Positions 9,101-19,536 of a stretch of 64,000 nt of DNA are shown piece after piece (the first letter of the stretch is position 1; each line of letters opens with the position of its first letter). The DNA comes from Ditylenchus dipsaci. Its lineage: Eukaryota; Nematoda; Chromadorea; Rhabditida; Anguinidae. The stretch is taken from assembly GCA_004194705.1 (NCBI GenBank), contig SADC01001226.1:124001-188000 (forward strand), in the 5' to 3' direction. The position numbers and the translations under genes are program-made. The notes beneath the pieces were generated by a model. The model ran no database searches. It had not been told where the DNA came from and saw only the letters and a program-made list of their open reading frames with translations.

Positions 9101-12056
9101 TTTTTTCGGGGCTGAGATATAGGTCCTTAAAGTCGAGGCGGCCGCCTTATTAGAGGAAATACGGCAAATGTAGAAGTTAACGGCTGTTACTAGTTAGCAA
9201 CACCAAATTACTGAAAATCTAGCACCTTTTATAATTTCATTTTCTACTCGATTTTATTACATTCGTTACTAATTTTTTTTCAACAATGTGTAGCACTAGA
9301 TCTCAACTCTCTAATACGCTGAACGGTTTTAAAACTTAAGAAATTTACCGGTTTGAACACATGACGTTTTCAGTTCCGTTTTCTCCATTCAAACCTATAA
9401 GATCTGAGATCCAACACTACACGTTGGTGTATAATTTTAATAGGGTTTATGTTAAAGTAAAGTAGGAAACACCATTTCTAAAACTAGGTGCTGAATTTCA
9501 GCAATTTCGGCTTGAATTTCATCTGATTCAAAAGTACTATGGTAAAGATAAATTTACAATATTAGTCAATAAAATTTAAAAGTTTAATTTTTTACCTGAC
9601 TTCCATCATGAAAACACTTGCGGAGGTTGAATTGCGGAAAGCGCAAAGAATTGTAGAGAATGGAAGTGACCACAATAGCACCGACAACTTGTCTAGCCCT
9701 CCTAAAAAAATTAATATTACATCACTTCGTATTGCATCTTTTACCTTGTTGTGCAGTAACGGTGCGAGGAGCGTCTCCAGCATACCTGAACATATCCAAA
9801 CTTTAGAAAAAACTTTCATAGTTATTAATAACTTACAGCCACATAACAATCAAAAGCAGCTGCCACAGTGAAATAAATAGAGCATGTTTGAGCCATGTAG
9901 CCAAATGGTCTGCAAATATTTTAAATAGTAGCCACATAATGACAATCTAGTAGTCTTAACACTCACAAGGTATAGACGGTTGTATAAGGAGCTCTGACTA
10001 GTTCGGGGATGTAGGAACGAGCGGAATCGATCCAGAAAATAAAGAGACCCGTGAGAATGACCATGAAATCGCTGCAAGACAAGAACAGAAGATAGGTGTT
10101 TGACGAGTTGACCATTCTTCAATTCCAAGTTTTTGGGATGAAATTAGAGGTGCAAAGCTACCTTTTTCTGGAGAAAACGAACACATTGACTATATTGGTG
10201 AGCACTCCAAACACGGAGAGTCTAAATTAAACTTGTTGTTGTCGAATACAATGTATAAGATACATACGAAGGCAACATTATAATAATGACTATATAGTTG
10301 AACCAGGCATACAGTGGTGAATAATCGTCATGCTAAAGATATATTTTTGACATTATAAAAGAATTTTCAAACTTGTACCATTTGGCTAAAAACTTGCCCC
10401 ATTTTTCAATTTTTTAAAATATTAAAAGTCACATTTTTAGAGACTGAACCTCAACCCAAGGAGGTCGAAAAGTCGGAAATTCGGAATCGGATACCCTATT
10501 TATAATACGCTGAAACAATTGCGCCATCAGATTTTGCGCGTACATAGTCCATTTTTGACGTATGGATCTCGGAAGTTAGGTACTCGGGTACTTCCTGGAT
10601 CCGCGGGTGTCTAGCATATTTTTCTTTGCATGAGGATTACTTCTTACTCACATCTTAACTTATTATATATTAAAAGCCTAAGCTACAAAATGGCACACAA
10701 CAAATATGAAAAAAAGGGTGTAGCGGGGGTTTGAAATATGGCGAGCCTACAAAATCTATTCTTCAAATTTTGTCAAACTTTGCAAGCAAACCTTGGGCGT
10801 TTAAATTATTGTTGTCTCGAGCGGACTTTGAAATTCGCTAGCGAATGTCTTCTGTTTTATAGTTTTACAAGCAAATCGACTATGATGAGCACGAATCCGG
10901 TGTCATAATCTAAGGTTTTCTTGTGAAAATTCAAATTTTGATATAATTTAAAGAATGGATTTTGTGTGCTCGCCATGTTTCACACAATACTTTGGAAGCA
11001 GCTGCACCCCCTTTTACTAGTCTACAGCACTTCGTAGCCTAGGAAAAGGGCTATCTTCTAGTATATTTTTTGCGGTATTTAAAAATTCGACCCTAGTAGC
11101 GAATACACCCCCCCCCAACGATTTTCACCTTTTAACTTTAGTAAAAAGTACCCAAATTTATATCCCAGACCCGGAAAATGTGCGCAAACTCTTCATTAGT
11201 CACAACTTCCGTACGCTGGTTATGGTTACGCAGGGGTTATTCGCGCTAATAACGCCAAAAATTCAATACGAGGCGAATTTCGACGGAAAATACTGGAAGC
11301 TAAAATAAGTTTTTTTTGAAAATTAAAATGCTCATAATTATAACAAAAAAAAAAATAAACACCGCAAATATTGACACACCATTATAAAGCCTACTTCCTT
11401 GGCTATATAATGGCATATAATGATTTAGGATGTAAGTAAGAAGTAACCCTCGTGCAAAGGAAAATATGCAAGACACCCGCGGATTCAAGACCTCCCGAGC
11501 AGCTAACTTCCGAGGCTCAAAAATAGACTTTGTACGAACAAATCTGATGGCCCTATTATGTTCAGAGTATTTCAAATAGTTTATCCAATGGAAAACCTCA
11601 ATGCCCAAATTTCCGACCCAAGGTCCAGTCTCTCAAAATGTTACTCTTAAAGCCTAAAAGCTGCCTAATTTTTTAATTTTTGTTTGAAACAGATTAGAAA
11701 GATAGCTTTGTGCAAAACTAAAGCCTTCAAAGATTAAAGACCACCGGAACACTTGTATTTTTTTACTAAGAAAACTCACGATCGACTTACTAAATAGCCG
11801 AAATGGGAAACTATTAAGTCAAAATAGCGCAATTTTTCATCTAAATATAGCAATTTTAATCTAGATGGGGAAACTTTTTAAGCTTTTTTTTCAAAATGGG
11901 CAACATTTCTTCTAAGCGAAGAAACTTTTAATTCTCTTCTTAAAATTTTGAGCTATTTTAACAAGCAACAAACCTGCAAGTCCGAGCAAATGCACTCCAT
12001 TGCATTGGAGAGCACCAGGGTTGGCTGCTCACTAGCTTCCAATATGCCCCTGAACT
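199..12056 (-). CDS. FMRFamide-receptor-like (FRPR-type) peptide GPCR, multi-exon
   Basis: Rhodopsin-class peptide receptor. Exons by eye (5' to 3' on the minus strand): 10268-10332 and 10162-10221 (TM1, ends VFVFSRK), 9967-10071 (TM2), 9837-9909 (TM3), 9745-9785 (start of loop 2), 9596-9701 (TM4), about 760-934 (TM5), 417 to about 712 (long Ser/Thr-rich loop 3 plus TM6, ends LFLSCNTL), 203-357 (TM7, NSSVNCVIYLIFN). Phases join cleanly for all but the TM5/TM6 junction, where no GT-AG pair keeps frame, so a base may be missing. YCTTRRARQVV after TM3 and LRFPQFNLRKC after TM4 are the family hallmarks; DRY is replaced by DCYVAV. A 5' exon at 11974 to about 12056 (ends MECICSDLQ) fits phase 0 but no start codon was found. 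The end is either TAA at 199-201 or a splice at the overlapping GTAAGT into an exon beyond the left edge. Acts at the plasma membrane; ligand unknown. Confidence 0.85.
982..1085. repeat. Degenerate pogo/mariner-like MITE fragment
   Basis: Inverted halves around 'gccgatataacggcacc' and 'ccgttatagcggcacc' match the 'agtc-N-ttatagcgacacc' end consensus seen in several other short elements here (30292-30644, 37848-38510, 55151-55320). It lies in the GPCR intron just upstream of the TM5 exon. Too short and eroded to carry a gene. Confidence 0.45.
1230..1540. repeat. Left half of a foldback repeat, with TTAGGC-type hexamers in its loop
   Basis: Sequence at 1327-1400 ('agacgtttggctac', 'gttctgccctatgttctg') returns inverted at 1477-1542, so this is a hairpin of about 215 bp. 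The loop at 1440-1476 carries five to six copies of cctaag, i.e. TTAGGC on the other strand. The outer part (1255-1330, 'ggttttgtagctcc...tcgaatag') is related to the larger foldbacks at 26561-27535 and 48626-49406. The MULE at 1543 inserted in the right arm; its continuation resumes at 4256. Confidence 0.6.
1543..4255. mobile_element. Mutator-like (MULE) DNA transposon with long terminal inverted repeats
   Basis: The ends are inverted repeats of about 230 bp (1543 to about 1770 and about 4015-4255), starting GGGTGGCTG and continuing with 'ggactcggatc' and 'acaactcagcttttgaac' on one side and their complements on the other. The 8 bases caaacgtc stand directly outside both ends (1535-1542 and 4256-4263), an exact target duplication. 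Long TIRs, an 8-9 bp duplication and an internal FLYWCH-type gene fit MULEs. It sits inside a foldback repeat, whose right arm resumes at 4256, within the 8.7-kb GPCR intron and in the same orientation as the GPCR. Arm divergence (several mismatches and an unmatched inner part) suggests it is not very young. Confidence 0.85.
2486..3839 (-). pseudogene. FLYWCH zinc finger / MULE-associated protein gene, probably decayed
   Basis: Starts at ATG 3837-3839 (MELNEEVEVDVFGVSSDEED, acidic). Exon 1 (3659-3839) ends in AELKFISSERKQAVMVYDG, the opening of a FLYWCH finger. Exon 2 (3415-3615) gives YRCTKMGCAKRVWTR and SHNHDGDP, i.e. the Cys-Cys-His-X-His part. Exon 3 is 3210-3314 (NRSIIAAVCESASDE...). Further on, 2955-3025 encodes FHRGLNAELRKQK...YWFSHCLVRDE, the 'FHR.LN...W.FI..L..E' tail common in MULE-type proteins; 2731-2878 and 2486-2624 give C-terminal exons ending RIPPPSPTGGLMQNRSG. 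The join of exons 1 and 2 is off by one base and a stop precedes FHRGLN, so it is either broken or miscalled. No DDE catalytic core is visible, so the gene is partial or encodes an accessory protein. Confidence 0.6.
4264..5135. repeat. Mixed dispersed repeats ending in a perfect-looking hairpin
   Basis: 4264-4420 is the right arm of the repeat interrupted by the MULE. 4440-4500 ('cagaatttcacgctgagcacgatgg') and 4795-4845 ('gcaagaaaaactgcaccagatagtgc') recur at 28505-28615 and 44190-44230. 4984-5135 is a palindrome: 'gtcaattgattatcacaatc' and 'ttccgctcgagacaa' return inverted. Its core 'tctcgagcggaa' is also at 10815 and, as a diverged hairpin, at 43925-44030. No gene seen. Confidence 0.55.
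5163..5237 (-). other. tRNA-like / SINE-like pol III unit, degenerate
   Basis: On the minus strand an A box TAGCTCAGTGG (5220-5230) and a B box GGTTCGATTTC (5176-5186) are spaced as in a tRNA, followed by a run of seven T (5156-5162) that would stop RNA polymerase III. The T stem and the acceptor stem do not pair, so I do not call a functional tRNA; a tRNA pseudogene or SINE head is more likely. Confidence 0.4.
5245..5655. repeat. Poly-C / 'gctactcg' repeat plus first copy of the 'ggattatgggctgtattggga' family
   Basis: 5255-5350 has three runs of 8-11 C, each beside 'ctactcggttata'-like words; the mirrored G-run version is at 8181-8260. 5390-5655 ('gccataaaaggtccagaaaagc', 'atcatgtctaaggtaagtg') recurs at 20400-20860 and 45110-45540. 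The hAT at 5664 split this repeat. The ORF through it (Pro/Lys rich) is low complexity and not a gene. Confidence 0.6.
5664..8172. mobile_element. hAT DNA transposon, apparently complete, with 8-bp target duplication
   Basis: Terminal inverted repeats cagagtttccaaatgac / gtcattttggaaactctg end at 5664 and 8172. The octamer ggtataac lies directly outside both ends (5656-5663, 8173-8180). Subterminal regions (about 5680-5930 and 7890-8160) are dense arrays of a CATATGA / TGTCAT motif in both orientations, the usual kind of hAT transposase binding region but unusually long. Between them lies a nine-exon transposase gene on the minus strand. It inserted into an older poly-C repeat inside the GPCR intron, so it is younger than that repeat. 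Confidence 0.92.
5996..7844 (-). CDS. hAT-family transposase, BED zinc finger type, nine exons
   Basis: Exons: 7698-7844 (ATG 7842-7844; BED finger start IWDKFKTV..FLECSKC), about 7515-7650 (BED end VLKYHWEHSKANH), 7343-7460, 7143-7296 (SLTTDIWTD), 6885-7096 (GVTIHFV...VVTDNGSNMIAGF), 6727-6840, 6482-6679 (FDPVFYIACALDP), 6201-6434, 5996-6151 (LSIPATSAPIERIFSQAG, then stop). All junctions are GT-AG with matching phase; together about 489 aa, provided exon 2 is 137 nt, which I could fix only to a base or so. The DIWTD and VTDNGSN blocks contain the first acidic catalytic residues; the last exon is the C-terminal hAT dimerisation domain. Function: cut-and-paste transposition in the nucleus. It reads in the same direction as the host GPCR gene. 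Introns of 45-65 bp match host intron size. Confidence 0.9.
8181..8360. repeat. G-run half of the poly-C repeat split by the hAT
   Basis: Runs of G (8205-8216, 8230-8241) beside 'tataaccgagtagc' mirror the C runs at 5255-5350. After it, 8335-8400 ('ccgcgcgcatttgaatttgccaa', 'tcaacaacttgttgacaac') resembles 1105-1160, so the two sides are arms of one older foldback. Confidence 0.5.
8600..8781 (-). pseudogene. Solo hAT C-terminal dimerisation fragment
   Basis: The minus strand reads KYLSAPPGSQESERFFSTAG followed by FIVNDLRKSG, the conserved C-terminal block of hAT transposases of a lineage different from the element at 5664 (whose block is SIPATSAPIERIFSQAG). No upstream transposase exons and no start are seen. 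It is embedded in a 'cggaaatcggaa' simple repeat (8440-8570 and 8800-8880), probably a relic of a second hAT element. Confidence 0.75.
8925..9175. mobile_element. Degenerate TACCGTA-family MITE
   Basis: Right end 'cttattagaggaaatacgg' (9148-9168) matches the family ends listed under 31420-31673. The left end is eroded ('ggcggcaggctgccttatta'). Sits between the hAT relic and the TM4 exon of the GPCR. The following 9176-9595 holds only a weak inverted repeat (9285-9310 with 9405-9430). Confidence 0.5.
10420..11660. repeat. 1.24-kb inverted-repeat element in the GPCR first intron
   Basis: 10425-10690 and 11390-11655 are inverted copies with many mismatches: 'ccgcgggtgtct', 'tttctttgca', 'gccatcag', 'cggaagtta' are shared. 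The loop (10700-11380) holds one 'ctcgagcgga' hairpin word (10815) and a C run (11109-11116). The open frame 11300-11608 on the minus strand crosses one arm; it shows no domain I know and I do not call it a gene. 11661-11973 is AT-rich with nothing recognised. Confidence 0.55.
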
Positions 12057-12366
12057 AGTCCAGCTCTTTTGACTGTCATTATTTACACGCCAGAAGACAT
12101 TCTCCGAGAAATTAGCAGTCGCAGAGGTAGAAGGCGTACTTGTTAAAACACCAAAGGATATTTCACCTCCTTCTCCAAACATACTAAATTTAAAACAATA
12201 GTTTTTTTATCATTGAAACTTTATCAAAAAGCTATACATGGTCAAAAAACGCATAGTTTCCGCAATTAAATTTTTTGAAAAATAAATCGTAATTTTTCTA
12301 CATCATCATGTAAATAAGGTTCATAAATGGTAACCATTGACAATTTTTTAAAGTAGAGCGAATAAC

Positions 12367-12614
12367 TTTAAAGGGGCATGCCTGTTCGTTTCAAGAAGTT
12401 GAGGAGGGGGGGGGGACCAGCAATTTTTTTGAATGGTTCCATTTTTCACTCGATTTGTGTCAAATCTAATGTGAATGAACTTATACTACTTTTAAAAACT
12501 AGGTAGAATACTTAAAAAATATAGATGAGAACGTGAGTAAAAGTTGTTCGAGAAAGAAAAAAACTTCTGGTCACCGCCTTTTCTCCGTGTCGCACACGAG
12601 CATGCCCCTTTAAA
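12367..12614. mobile_element. MITE with TTTAAAGGGGCATGCC ends
   Basis: Ends tttaaaggggcatgcc (12367) and gcatgcccctttaaa (to about 12614) are inverted. The interior ('ttcactcgatttgtgtcaaatct', 'acttttaaaaactagg') matches the second copy at 54053-54280. No coding capacity. The following 12615-13000 has a 'ggcgcaaatttttctt...atgatgttg' segment related to 57860-58010. Confidence 0.65.
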
Positions 12615-15316
12615 ATGGACAATCCTTTTTTGGCGCAAACTTTTTCTTCAAGTCTTCAATTTTTAATTTTTTAACGTTTTTTAAAAATGATAACACCTTT
12701 AGGTATTACCGCAATTCTGGCTTCTAATGACTTAGCGTTTATTGCAATATCTTTGTAAAATGAATAACAAAAAGATAAAATTATGAATGCTTTAACCTCT
12801 TTGAGGTACATTTTTCATAGATATTGCAATAAATGTCACCTTGTCAATTGCAGAGCTACCTGATGATGTTGTCACTTCAAAAAGCTTTAAAAATTTTAAG
12901 AGAAAAACGCGAAACGAAAATTTGCGCCAAAAAGGATTTTCTCCTAAGAAGTAGTGTAATACAAAGGAATACAATGGAGTTAGGTTTTTTATTTAAAATA
13001 AGAGAGTCTTGGCTACAAAGTAACAAAATTTATACGTAAATTTGAAATTAATAACTGAAAGAAAAACCAGCTGTAAAATTGTGACGATTCTTTGTGCTAC
13101 CTGTACTGTAAAACTAAATATTTGGTTCTTGCAAACAAAAGTCACTCTCCTCGAAAAACTTAAGTCGGACGGAAAGCGTGCAATTTGGACAGCATAAATA
13201 TTTTTCACCTGTTTAAACCAGTGATTGATGTGGCTATCAGGAGTACTTTTTGCGCAGTTATCACCTCTCATTGCAACACATCTTCATAGGTATGGCAGGC
13301 ACGGGAAAGAGAGGGGACAAGCAGGTAGTGCTCCTGCTAAAAATGGCATTTATTGGTGAGCACCAATTAGGGAATGTTAACTATGAGACAATCATTTTCG
13401 AGAGGGGATAGCGAATGTATTATTCCACACACCACTAAATATAATTTAGATGAAAGAAAGTTAGCCAATGGCAGAATAAATTATTAATCCAAGCTTTCTC
13501 TCCCTACAACAAAGAAAGGAACTTTTGTGGTGCTACTGCTAAAAAATGGATTAATTTTCTAAATTAATTGCAACAAGAGAGGCGCCCAGCGCTCTTTTAG
13601 TTGGAAGCACTGTGCCTCCAAACACCACCGCTTTTGACCTTACACAAATATGCTTTTATTTTGTTTCGAAAAGTTATGGATTTTTTCAAGTAGCTTTTGA
13701 GAGAAACAATAAAAAAAACAAACTAGCAAAAATTAGATTACAGTCTTTTCGGTAATTTTCATCAACCTAAAACTTGAAATCTAGTTAAAATACGTAAGAC
13801 TTAGTCTAATTTGTCTCTTTTGTAATAGTGATCCAGGCTCTAAAACCTACATACAGTATTTTCCAATAAGTCGACACCCCCTACTTTGGTTATCTATATC
13901 CCCGACCAGAGAAATACTTTTAAAAAGCTATTTATCGCGTTTTCCTAACTCCGAAGTGCTCTACCGATTTCGCTTCTTAAATTTTTTATTTTCACCTAAA
14001 ATTCTCGAGGTCGACCACATTTTTCAGATTTTCGGGGGATTGAAAAATAACTTGACATGTAGAGCTATTATGAAAAAAACGGTGATGAAAATTAAAAAAC
14101 AAATGAGTCTTTAAATCAAAGTCTTTATGAAAGCTTGCTCGAAAATTTCACAACCACAAATAGACAATGCGTATTAATAATCTATGCGAAAAGCAAATGA
14201 AGCGATAATAATTACAGCACAAAGCAAACAAAAATAAAAAACTTAAAGAAACACATAAAAAATACACAATAAGCAAAATAATAAATAATTGAAAAATTCG
14301 AAACATAGATTTCAGATTGAAATTTATTTAAAAGAATATTTTTAAAAACATTGCTTTCAAGAAAATTTTTTTTATAATTATAACAATAATATTTTTGTAA
14401 TATTAGTGTCTCAAAAACGCAATTTGGCAGATCTGCCAAATTGCACTATGCAAATATCGCAAATTACATTTTAGCTAAGTTGGGTAAATTAAAGTGCCTA
14501 TATTTTGTGCATTTTTTCATATTCGGATCAAAATATAGTCAGGGTTTTGATAAATTGCGATTTCGCAGTCAGATAAGTTGCAAAGTCGAAGGTTATCGCA
14601 TCACAGACCGCAAATAAATCGCTGTTTGATAACACTGATGTAATATGATTTTACGGGCTGGATCAAGTATTCCCTTAGGTATTGATTTTTTTGAGTTTTG
14701 CTTTTTGATTTATTTTTTTCTAATCTGTTTCATTCATTTGATACGTAATTTAATACAATTTAGTTTTATACAAAAAGAACTCGATTAGGTTAAATATGTA
14801 AAAATGAAAAAGAAGGTTATGACCAAATCCAAATCTAAGGAAACACTCAGACCATCCAGCACATCTATTTATGTATGAAACTCAGAAGTTATGCTGCTGT
14901 TCCAGCAACATTTCTGATTAATTGAACGTCTGAACGTGTAGAAGTGGTAGTGCTAGTGTTTTCCAACAGGGAATTGCCACTTTTAGCAGCCAGCTAACAT
15001 ATTGCTGGCCACCCAGCCACTATTTGTGGATGGGCGCCCAGGGGAATCCTCCAATTTGAGCAATATGCCTCGCTTTAAATGGACCGGCAGTGTTTAAATC
15101 AAAAGACAGTTAAACAATAGCAATAATGATAATTTTAGTGGGTAAGTAGCGTGGAATCCCACTAGTGTAATATTGCAAAAGACAAACTGACCAGTTATTT
15201 AGTTGGGTGGACACACGAACTCTTAGATTTGCCAAAAATATTTTATAGCGAATATGGCATATATTAGACTTCTTCGATTGTGTGGTACGGTAATTAATAC
15301 GCTGTAAATTCAGTAA
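12615..15316. other. Intergenic, no gene recognised
   Basis: AT-rich sequence with short open frames only (none with a recognisable domain or splice structure). 13850-14065 resembles an eroded TACCGTA-family MITE ('gtcgacaccccctactttgg'). 14860-15080 is less AT-rich and free of repeats seen elsewhere here; it could be regulatory, but nothing in it says so. Confidence 0.5.
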
Positions 15317-15703
15317 TGGCTCATTTATAAACGTTGTCGTTGTCGTCGTCGTTGGAATATTTTTTTATAAAACCCTTTTTTTCGCCAACGACAACGACAA
15401 CGACGACCTATTTATAAAAAATCCAACGACAACGCCAACGACAACGACGACGCCAAGGACAACGACATTTTTTATTCAAAATTGGACAAATTTCGCATTT
15501 TTAGTCGAGCTTTCGAGTGAAAACGTGTGGAGAATATAGTTAATCCTTAAAATTCTGACTTAAAATGCAAAATTTGTCTGATTTGGAAGAAAAATTTTCT
15601 GTTGTCGTTGGCGTTGTCGTTGTCATTGGCGTAAAAATGCCTTTATAAAACATTTTTTCCAACGACAACGACGACGACAACGACAACGTTTATAAATGAG
15701 CCA
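15317..15703. mobile_element. 387-bp foldback MITE with (GTY)n arms and TAA target duplication
   Basis: Ends tggctcatttataaacg and cgtttataaatgagcca are perfect inverted repeats, each running into a run of gtt/gtc triplets (15333-15358, 15660-15690); further gtt/gtc blocks lie inside. TAA stands on both sides (15314-15316, 15704-15706), as for PIF/Harbinger-type MITEs. No coding frame. Confidence 0.8.
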
Positions 15704-15706
15704 TAA

Positions 15707-18700
15707 TAAAACATCAATATAAACTAACAAATCAATTATGGAAGATTGCGCTACAGGGATCGGAGAGAAGACTGGAAAGGTCGGTACGAAAATATGAACA
15801 GGAAATTTTAAAAAATCAAAATCGAAAGTTGGAATTCCGTCCGTAAATCATTCTCTTCTGCAATTTCCGAATCCGCCCCACTTTTTCGAAAATGAGAAAT
15901 CGGAAGAAAATAGTGTTGAAAATCAGAATTTTGTTTTATCCAGGTTGCGTAAAATTGTTTTTATTCGTACGATATTTTTCGATAAAAAATATTAAGATGT
16001 ATGGAATTTGTCTTGTGAAAAACTGAAAATCAGGTACAAATAATTTCTGACTTCTTGTTTACTTATTTCAAACACATCTTGAATTTTTTTCCTTCGTTAA
16101 GTATACTCTAAGTGATTCTACTACAATATAAAACAGGAAAAAAGGGTGTTATTTCCGAAAACTAAGACAAAGCTGGCAGTGTCAGGATCAAGTGCTAATT
16201 AATAGCACTCCATTCAAAGGCCATCATAAATATAAAGTGGGGCTGTCTTACTAGTGGCTGATCCCTCCTGATCCAGTCAGCAAATCAAATTAATGACTCG
16301 AACAATGCCTCTCTTGCTGTTCCAAACCAAACAAAACATTGTTCAAAAATAGAGACTTTTGGTAGAATTTCAACAAAAAAGTTGATTTCCGGCTGCAACT
16401 CAGATAATCAAATAATAATAACTCAAATAATCAAGCCACAGAACATAAGCTAAGAAAACACACTGGTTAAAAAAACAATATCAGTGCACATATATAAGAG
16501 AACAGTTGATGATGTGGTTCGCTGAAAATTCAAAATTTCGGCAATCTCATGCGGAGCCACACAAAATAATACCATTACCAAAAATTGATTTTTAAACTTA
16601 AATCGAACTTTTCTGTTTTTCTTATAAATAAATATAATATTTTTCACGAAATTTGTCAAACTGTGTAAATTTATGGCTTTTAGCAGCATTTTTTAGCCAA
16701 TAGAAAATGCAGTAGCTTTTAATGTTTACATGAGGGTCTGAGTTGTTGCTGACAAAGCATCCAAAAGCGTTAAATAACTCCAGTGTCCAATTAGCCAATA
16801 TTTGGTGGTGGTGTTTGTTGTTTTGTTAATTTAACTAACAAAGTACAATTTATAAAAAATAGCTGGACAAAATGCCGTTTTTTAAACAAGTTACAATTGG
16901 AAATTCATGCACTTTAAAATGAAAAATGCCGTGAAATCGCTTAGAAAATAACATAACAACAAAATAATAGAACCCAATTTCGAGGGTCTATACCTCGGGC
17001 CACAGTCGTCACTCGATATAAGATACACCCGGGGACTGGATTCAGGTGCACCTTATATCGAGCGCCGACTGTATAGTTAATATGTTGCAAAGTTGTTTAT
17101 TGAGTTTAGTTTTAGTGGCCACTAGCTAACGATTCCGGTTTTTTGGGTTTGAATGAGCACCCAAAAGTTTTGAGGGCACTGTTCTTGTTGAGACCATCCA
17201 CCAGCGGGTCTTTTCAATCAGCTTACTAATTTTTGGGTGCAGACTTTGTAAAAAAACACATAAAAACACTACTTCTATATTCTTTCTACCACAATTGGCA
17301 AAGGAGGACTGCATGAACTGAAAAAAGTAGACTACTACACAATTAATTATGCACCTCGTCAATAATAGTAGTAAAAGGATGTGAAAGTGTCACAAACACT
17401 CTCTCACACCCTCAAGTTCAAACATTCCAGGGAAAGGGATAAGACCAACTAAACCCAGTTTTACTGCCCACCAAATGACCAAAAACAAATAAAATTGGTT
17501 TCCCATAAGGCAAGATAGGAAAGTGATGATGTTATAGCTGTCGAACTTCAATTAACGGCTGCTCGCAAATGGGTTGAATATACAACAATAGGGTCTGTGT
17601 ATATGCAACACGGCTAAATCTGACCGAACCAAAATTAATAACCAGATTAGCAGCAACATATTTTTCAAAATCTTTAAATTTTTTTGCCATTATGCACTCC
17701 CGGGAAAAGACCTTTTTCGTCGAGCGACAAATCCCGGAAAAAAAACTTTTTTATCAGAAGTTATGTCGTGCTACACACAATTTATGATATTTTTTTTGTA
17801 CAGTTGCCGTCAAACTGATATTTTGACATAAAGAAAGGTAACATAGCTTTCAAAACTATGTGGTTTTTGGGCCTTTTACGCTTTGGGCCTTTTTGGCCAT
17901 TTCGATAGAAAATGAAATTTTCGACGTAGTTTAATCATAAGATTTAATTTATTTACATTATATTTGAACTTGTCACTTTCGCTGAACAATAACTTAGTTT
18001 CCAACAATGCTGACTCAGCTATAACTAGTTTAATTGTGGAGTAGGGAGAAACTAGACTTCGCTTTAATTATGGTTTACGTTTTCAGTCTTCTTCAAAAGG
18101 GATCTTTCTGATTTCGCAAAAAACTCAAGGTGAAAAAATTATATACTTGTCTCAAAGAAATTTTGGGTGAACTTAGTACACACAGTTAGCTATTTTCGAG
18201 AAATGTCGATATGGCTAAAAAAGGTGCTCGTTTCGAAAAAAGTACAAATCTTAAAAAGCACGCTTGAGATCCTGATTTGGGGGTAGAGTCTACCCGGTAG
18301 ACATTATATCGGAGATTATTTTGTCATACAGTCGGTACCGTTATAACGGGGTGTCGTTATGACGGTATATTTTTTTCACATGCTTAAAATGTTGAAAGAC
18401 TTCACTGAATCCCAAAAAGCAAAAAAGCACACTCCGGTTGTGTCAAATTTGTGACCCGTGAGAATATAGCTACAGTTAAGCCTCTTTAATCGGGCGATTC
18501 TCTAATTCACGATTGGCAACTATTTCTAATCCAACAAATGGTGCCTGATCAAACATGTTCAATTGTTTATAGTAACGATTAGAAAAATTATCGATTCGGC
18601 TATTAGAAATCCCAAATATATTTTCATAATTCTTTGATAAGTCTGCAAACCGAAAGTGTCAAGTGATGTAGGACAAGTGGTATGACCAACCTCCACCCTC

Positions 18701-19479
18701 ACAACAACAATAATAACAAGCAATGTTGTTGGATGACGCCTGAAAAGAATCTGAGCTGGCTTATTACTATTTGCACCTACTGCTACTGATTATTGGATGG
18801 TAGTGACAGCGATAGTGTGGCTCGCCACTTTTTTATTCACCCAGGAAATCCAACTCCTCCATCTATGTATAAGAAATGCAAAAAAATAAACAAATTTTAA
18901 TAAGCTTTCAAAGGGCGCCACAAAGGCTGAATTAAGTGAATACCCAGGAGCGGCAAAAGCGTTTGGTATTAGTAGTAGTAGTGTGTAATCTAAACTTCAC
19001 ATAAACCATAATTTCATTTCTTGCCTTTCTTTTCTTCCAAAAAATGGTTGGATAAACAGAAAAAGAATTATACAAAGTAACAAGAACAAAAATTAATGTG
19101 AACAATAAAACAAAAATGTATAAGTATTACGGGCTTATTTCCAAAACTTGGGTAGATGAAAACAGCTTGATTCTTGGGATGGAGTAATATAGATAGAAAA
19201 AATAGCAAAACAAATATAACTTAAAATTTCAGGTATTCTACGTATTTTTGATAGTTACACGGGTCAAACCAGACATTTTCTGTCAATCTGAACTACTCGC
19301 TCGGCAGACACGCAAATAATTTGGGTTTTTCACAAAATAGTTTTATAAATTCTATAAAAAAATATTTTAAAGACCGTGAAACTTCCAAGTCATGACAATT
19401 TCACATTTTCGAATGCTCGCAAAACTGGCTAGATTTCGTCAAAAAAAAATGGAATTGTTTTTTTGCATTAATTTTTTTT
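15707..19479. other. Intergenic, no gene recognised
   Basis: Only small repeat pieces were found: 'cggaaatcgg'-like words at 15770-15920; a hairpin at 16995-17074 (ends cacagtcgtcactcgatataa / ttatatcgagcgccgactg, pogo-like); two 'gttataacggggtgtcg' / 'ttaagcctctttaatcgggcg' pogo-type half-ends at 18329-18375 and 18474-18505. The short open frames show no domain or splice structure. Confidence 0.5.
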
Positions 19480-19534
19480 AAATTTTGAATAGTCTTGAAT
19501 AGTCTTGAATAATTTTGAATAGTTTTGAATAGCA
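19480..19534. repeat. Short tandem repeat (ttgaatagtc)n
   Basis: About five imperfect copies of a 10-11 bp unit 'tcttgaatag' / 'ttttgaatag', directly before the TIR element at 19537. Confidence 0.7.
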
Positions 19535-19536
19535 AA

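Noticed and set aside
11958..12182. 74-aa minus ORF starting MFGEGGEISFG
   Set aside because: Its frame does not fit the phase of the next GPCR exon, while another frame of the same DNA (ending CICSDLQ) does; kept only as a possible 5' exon region.
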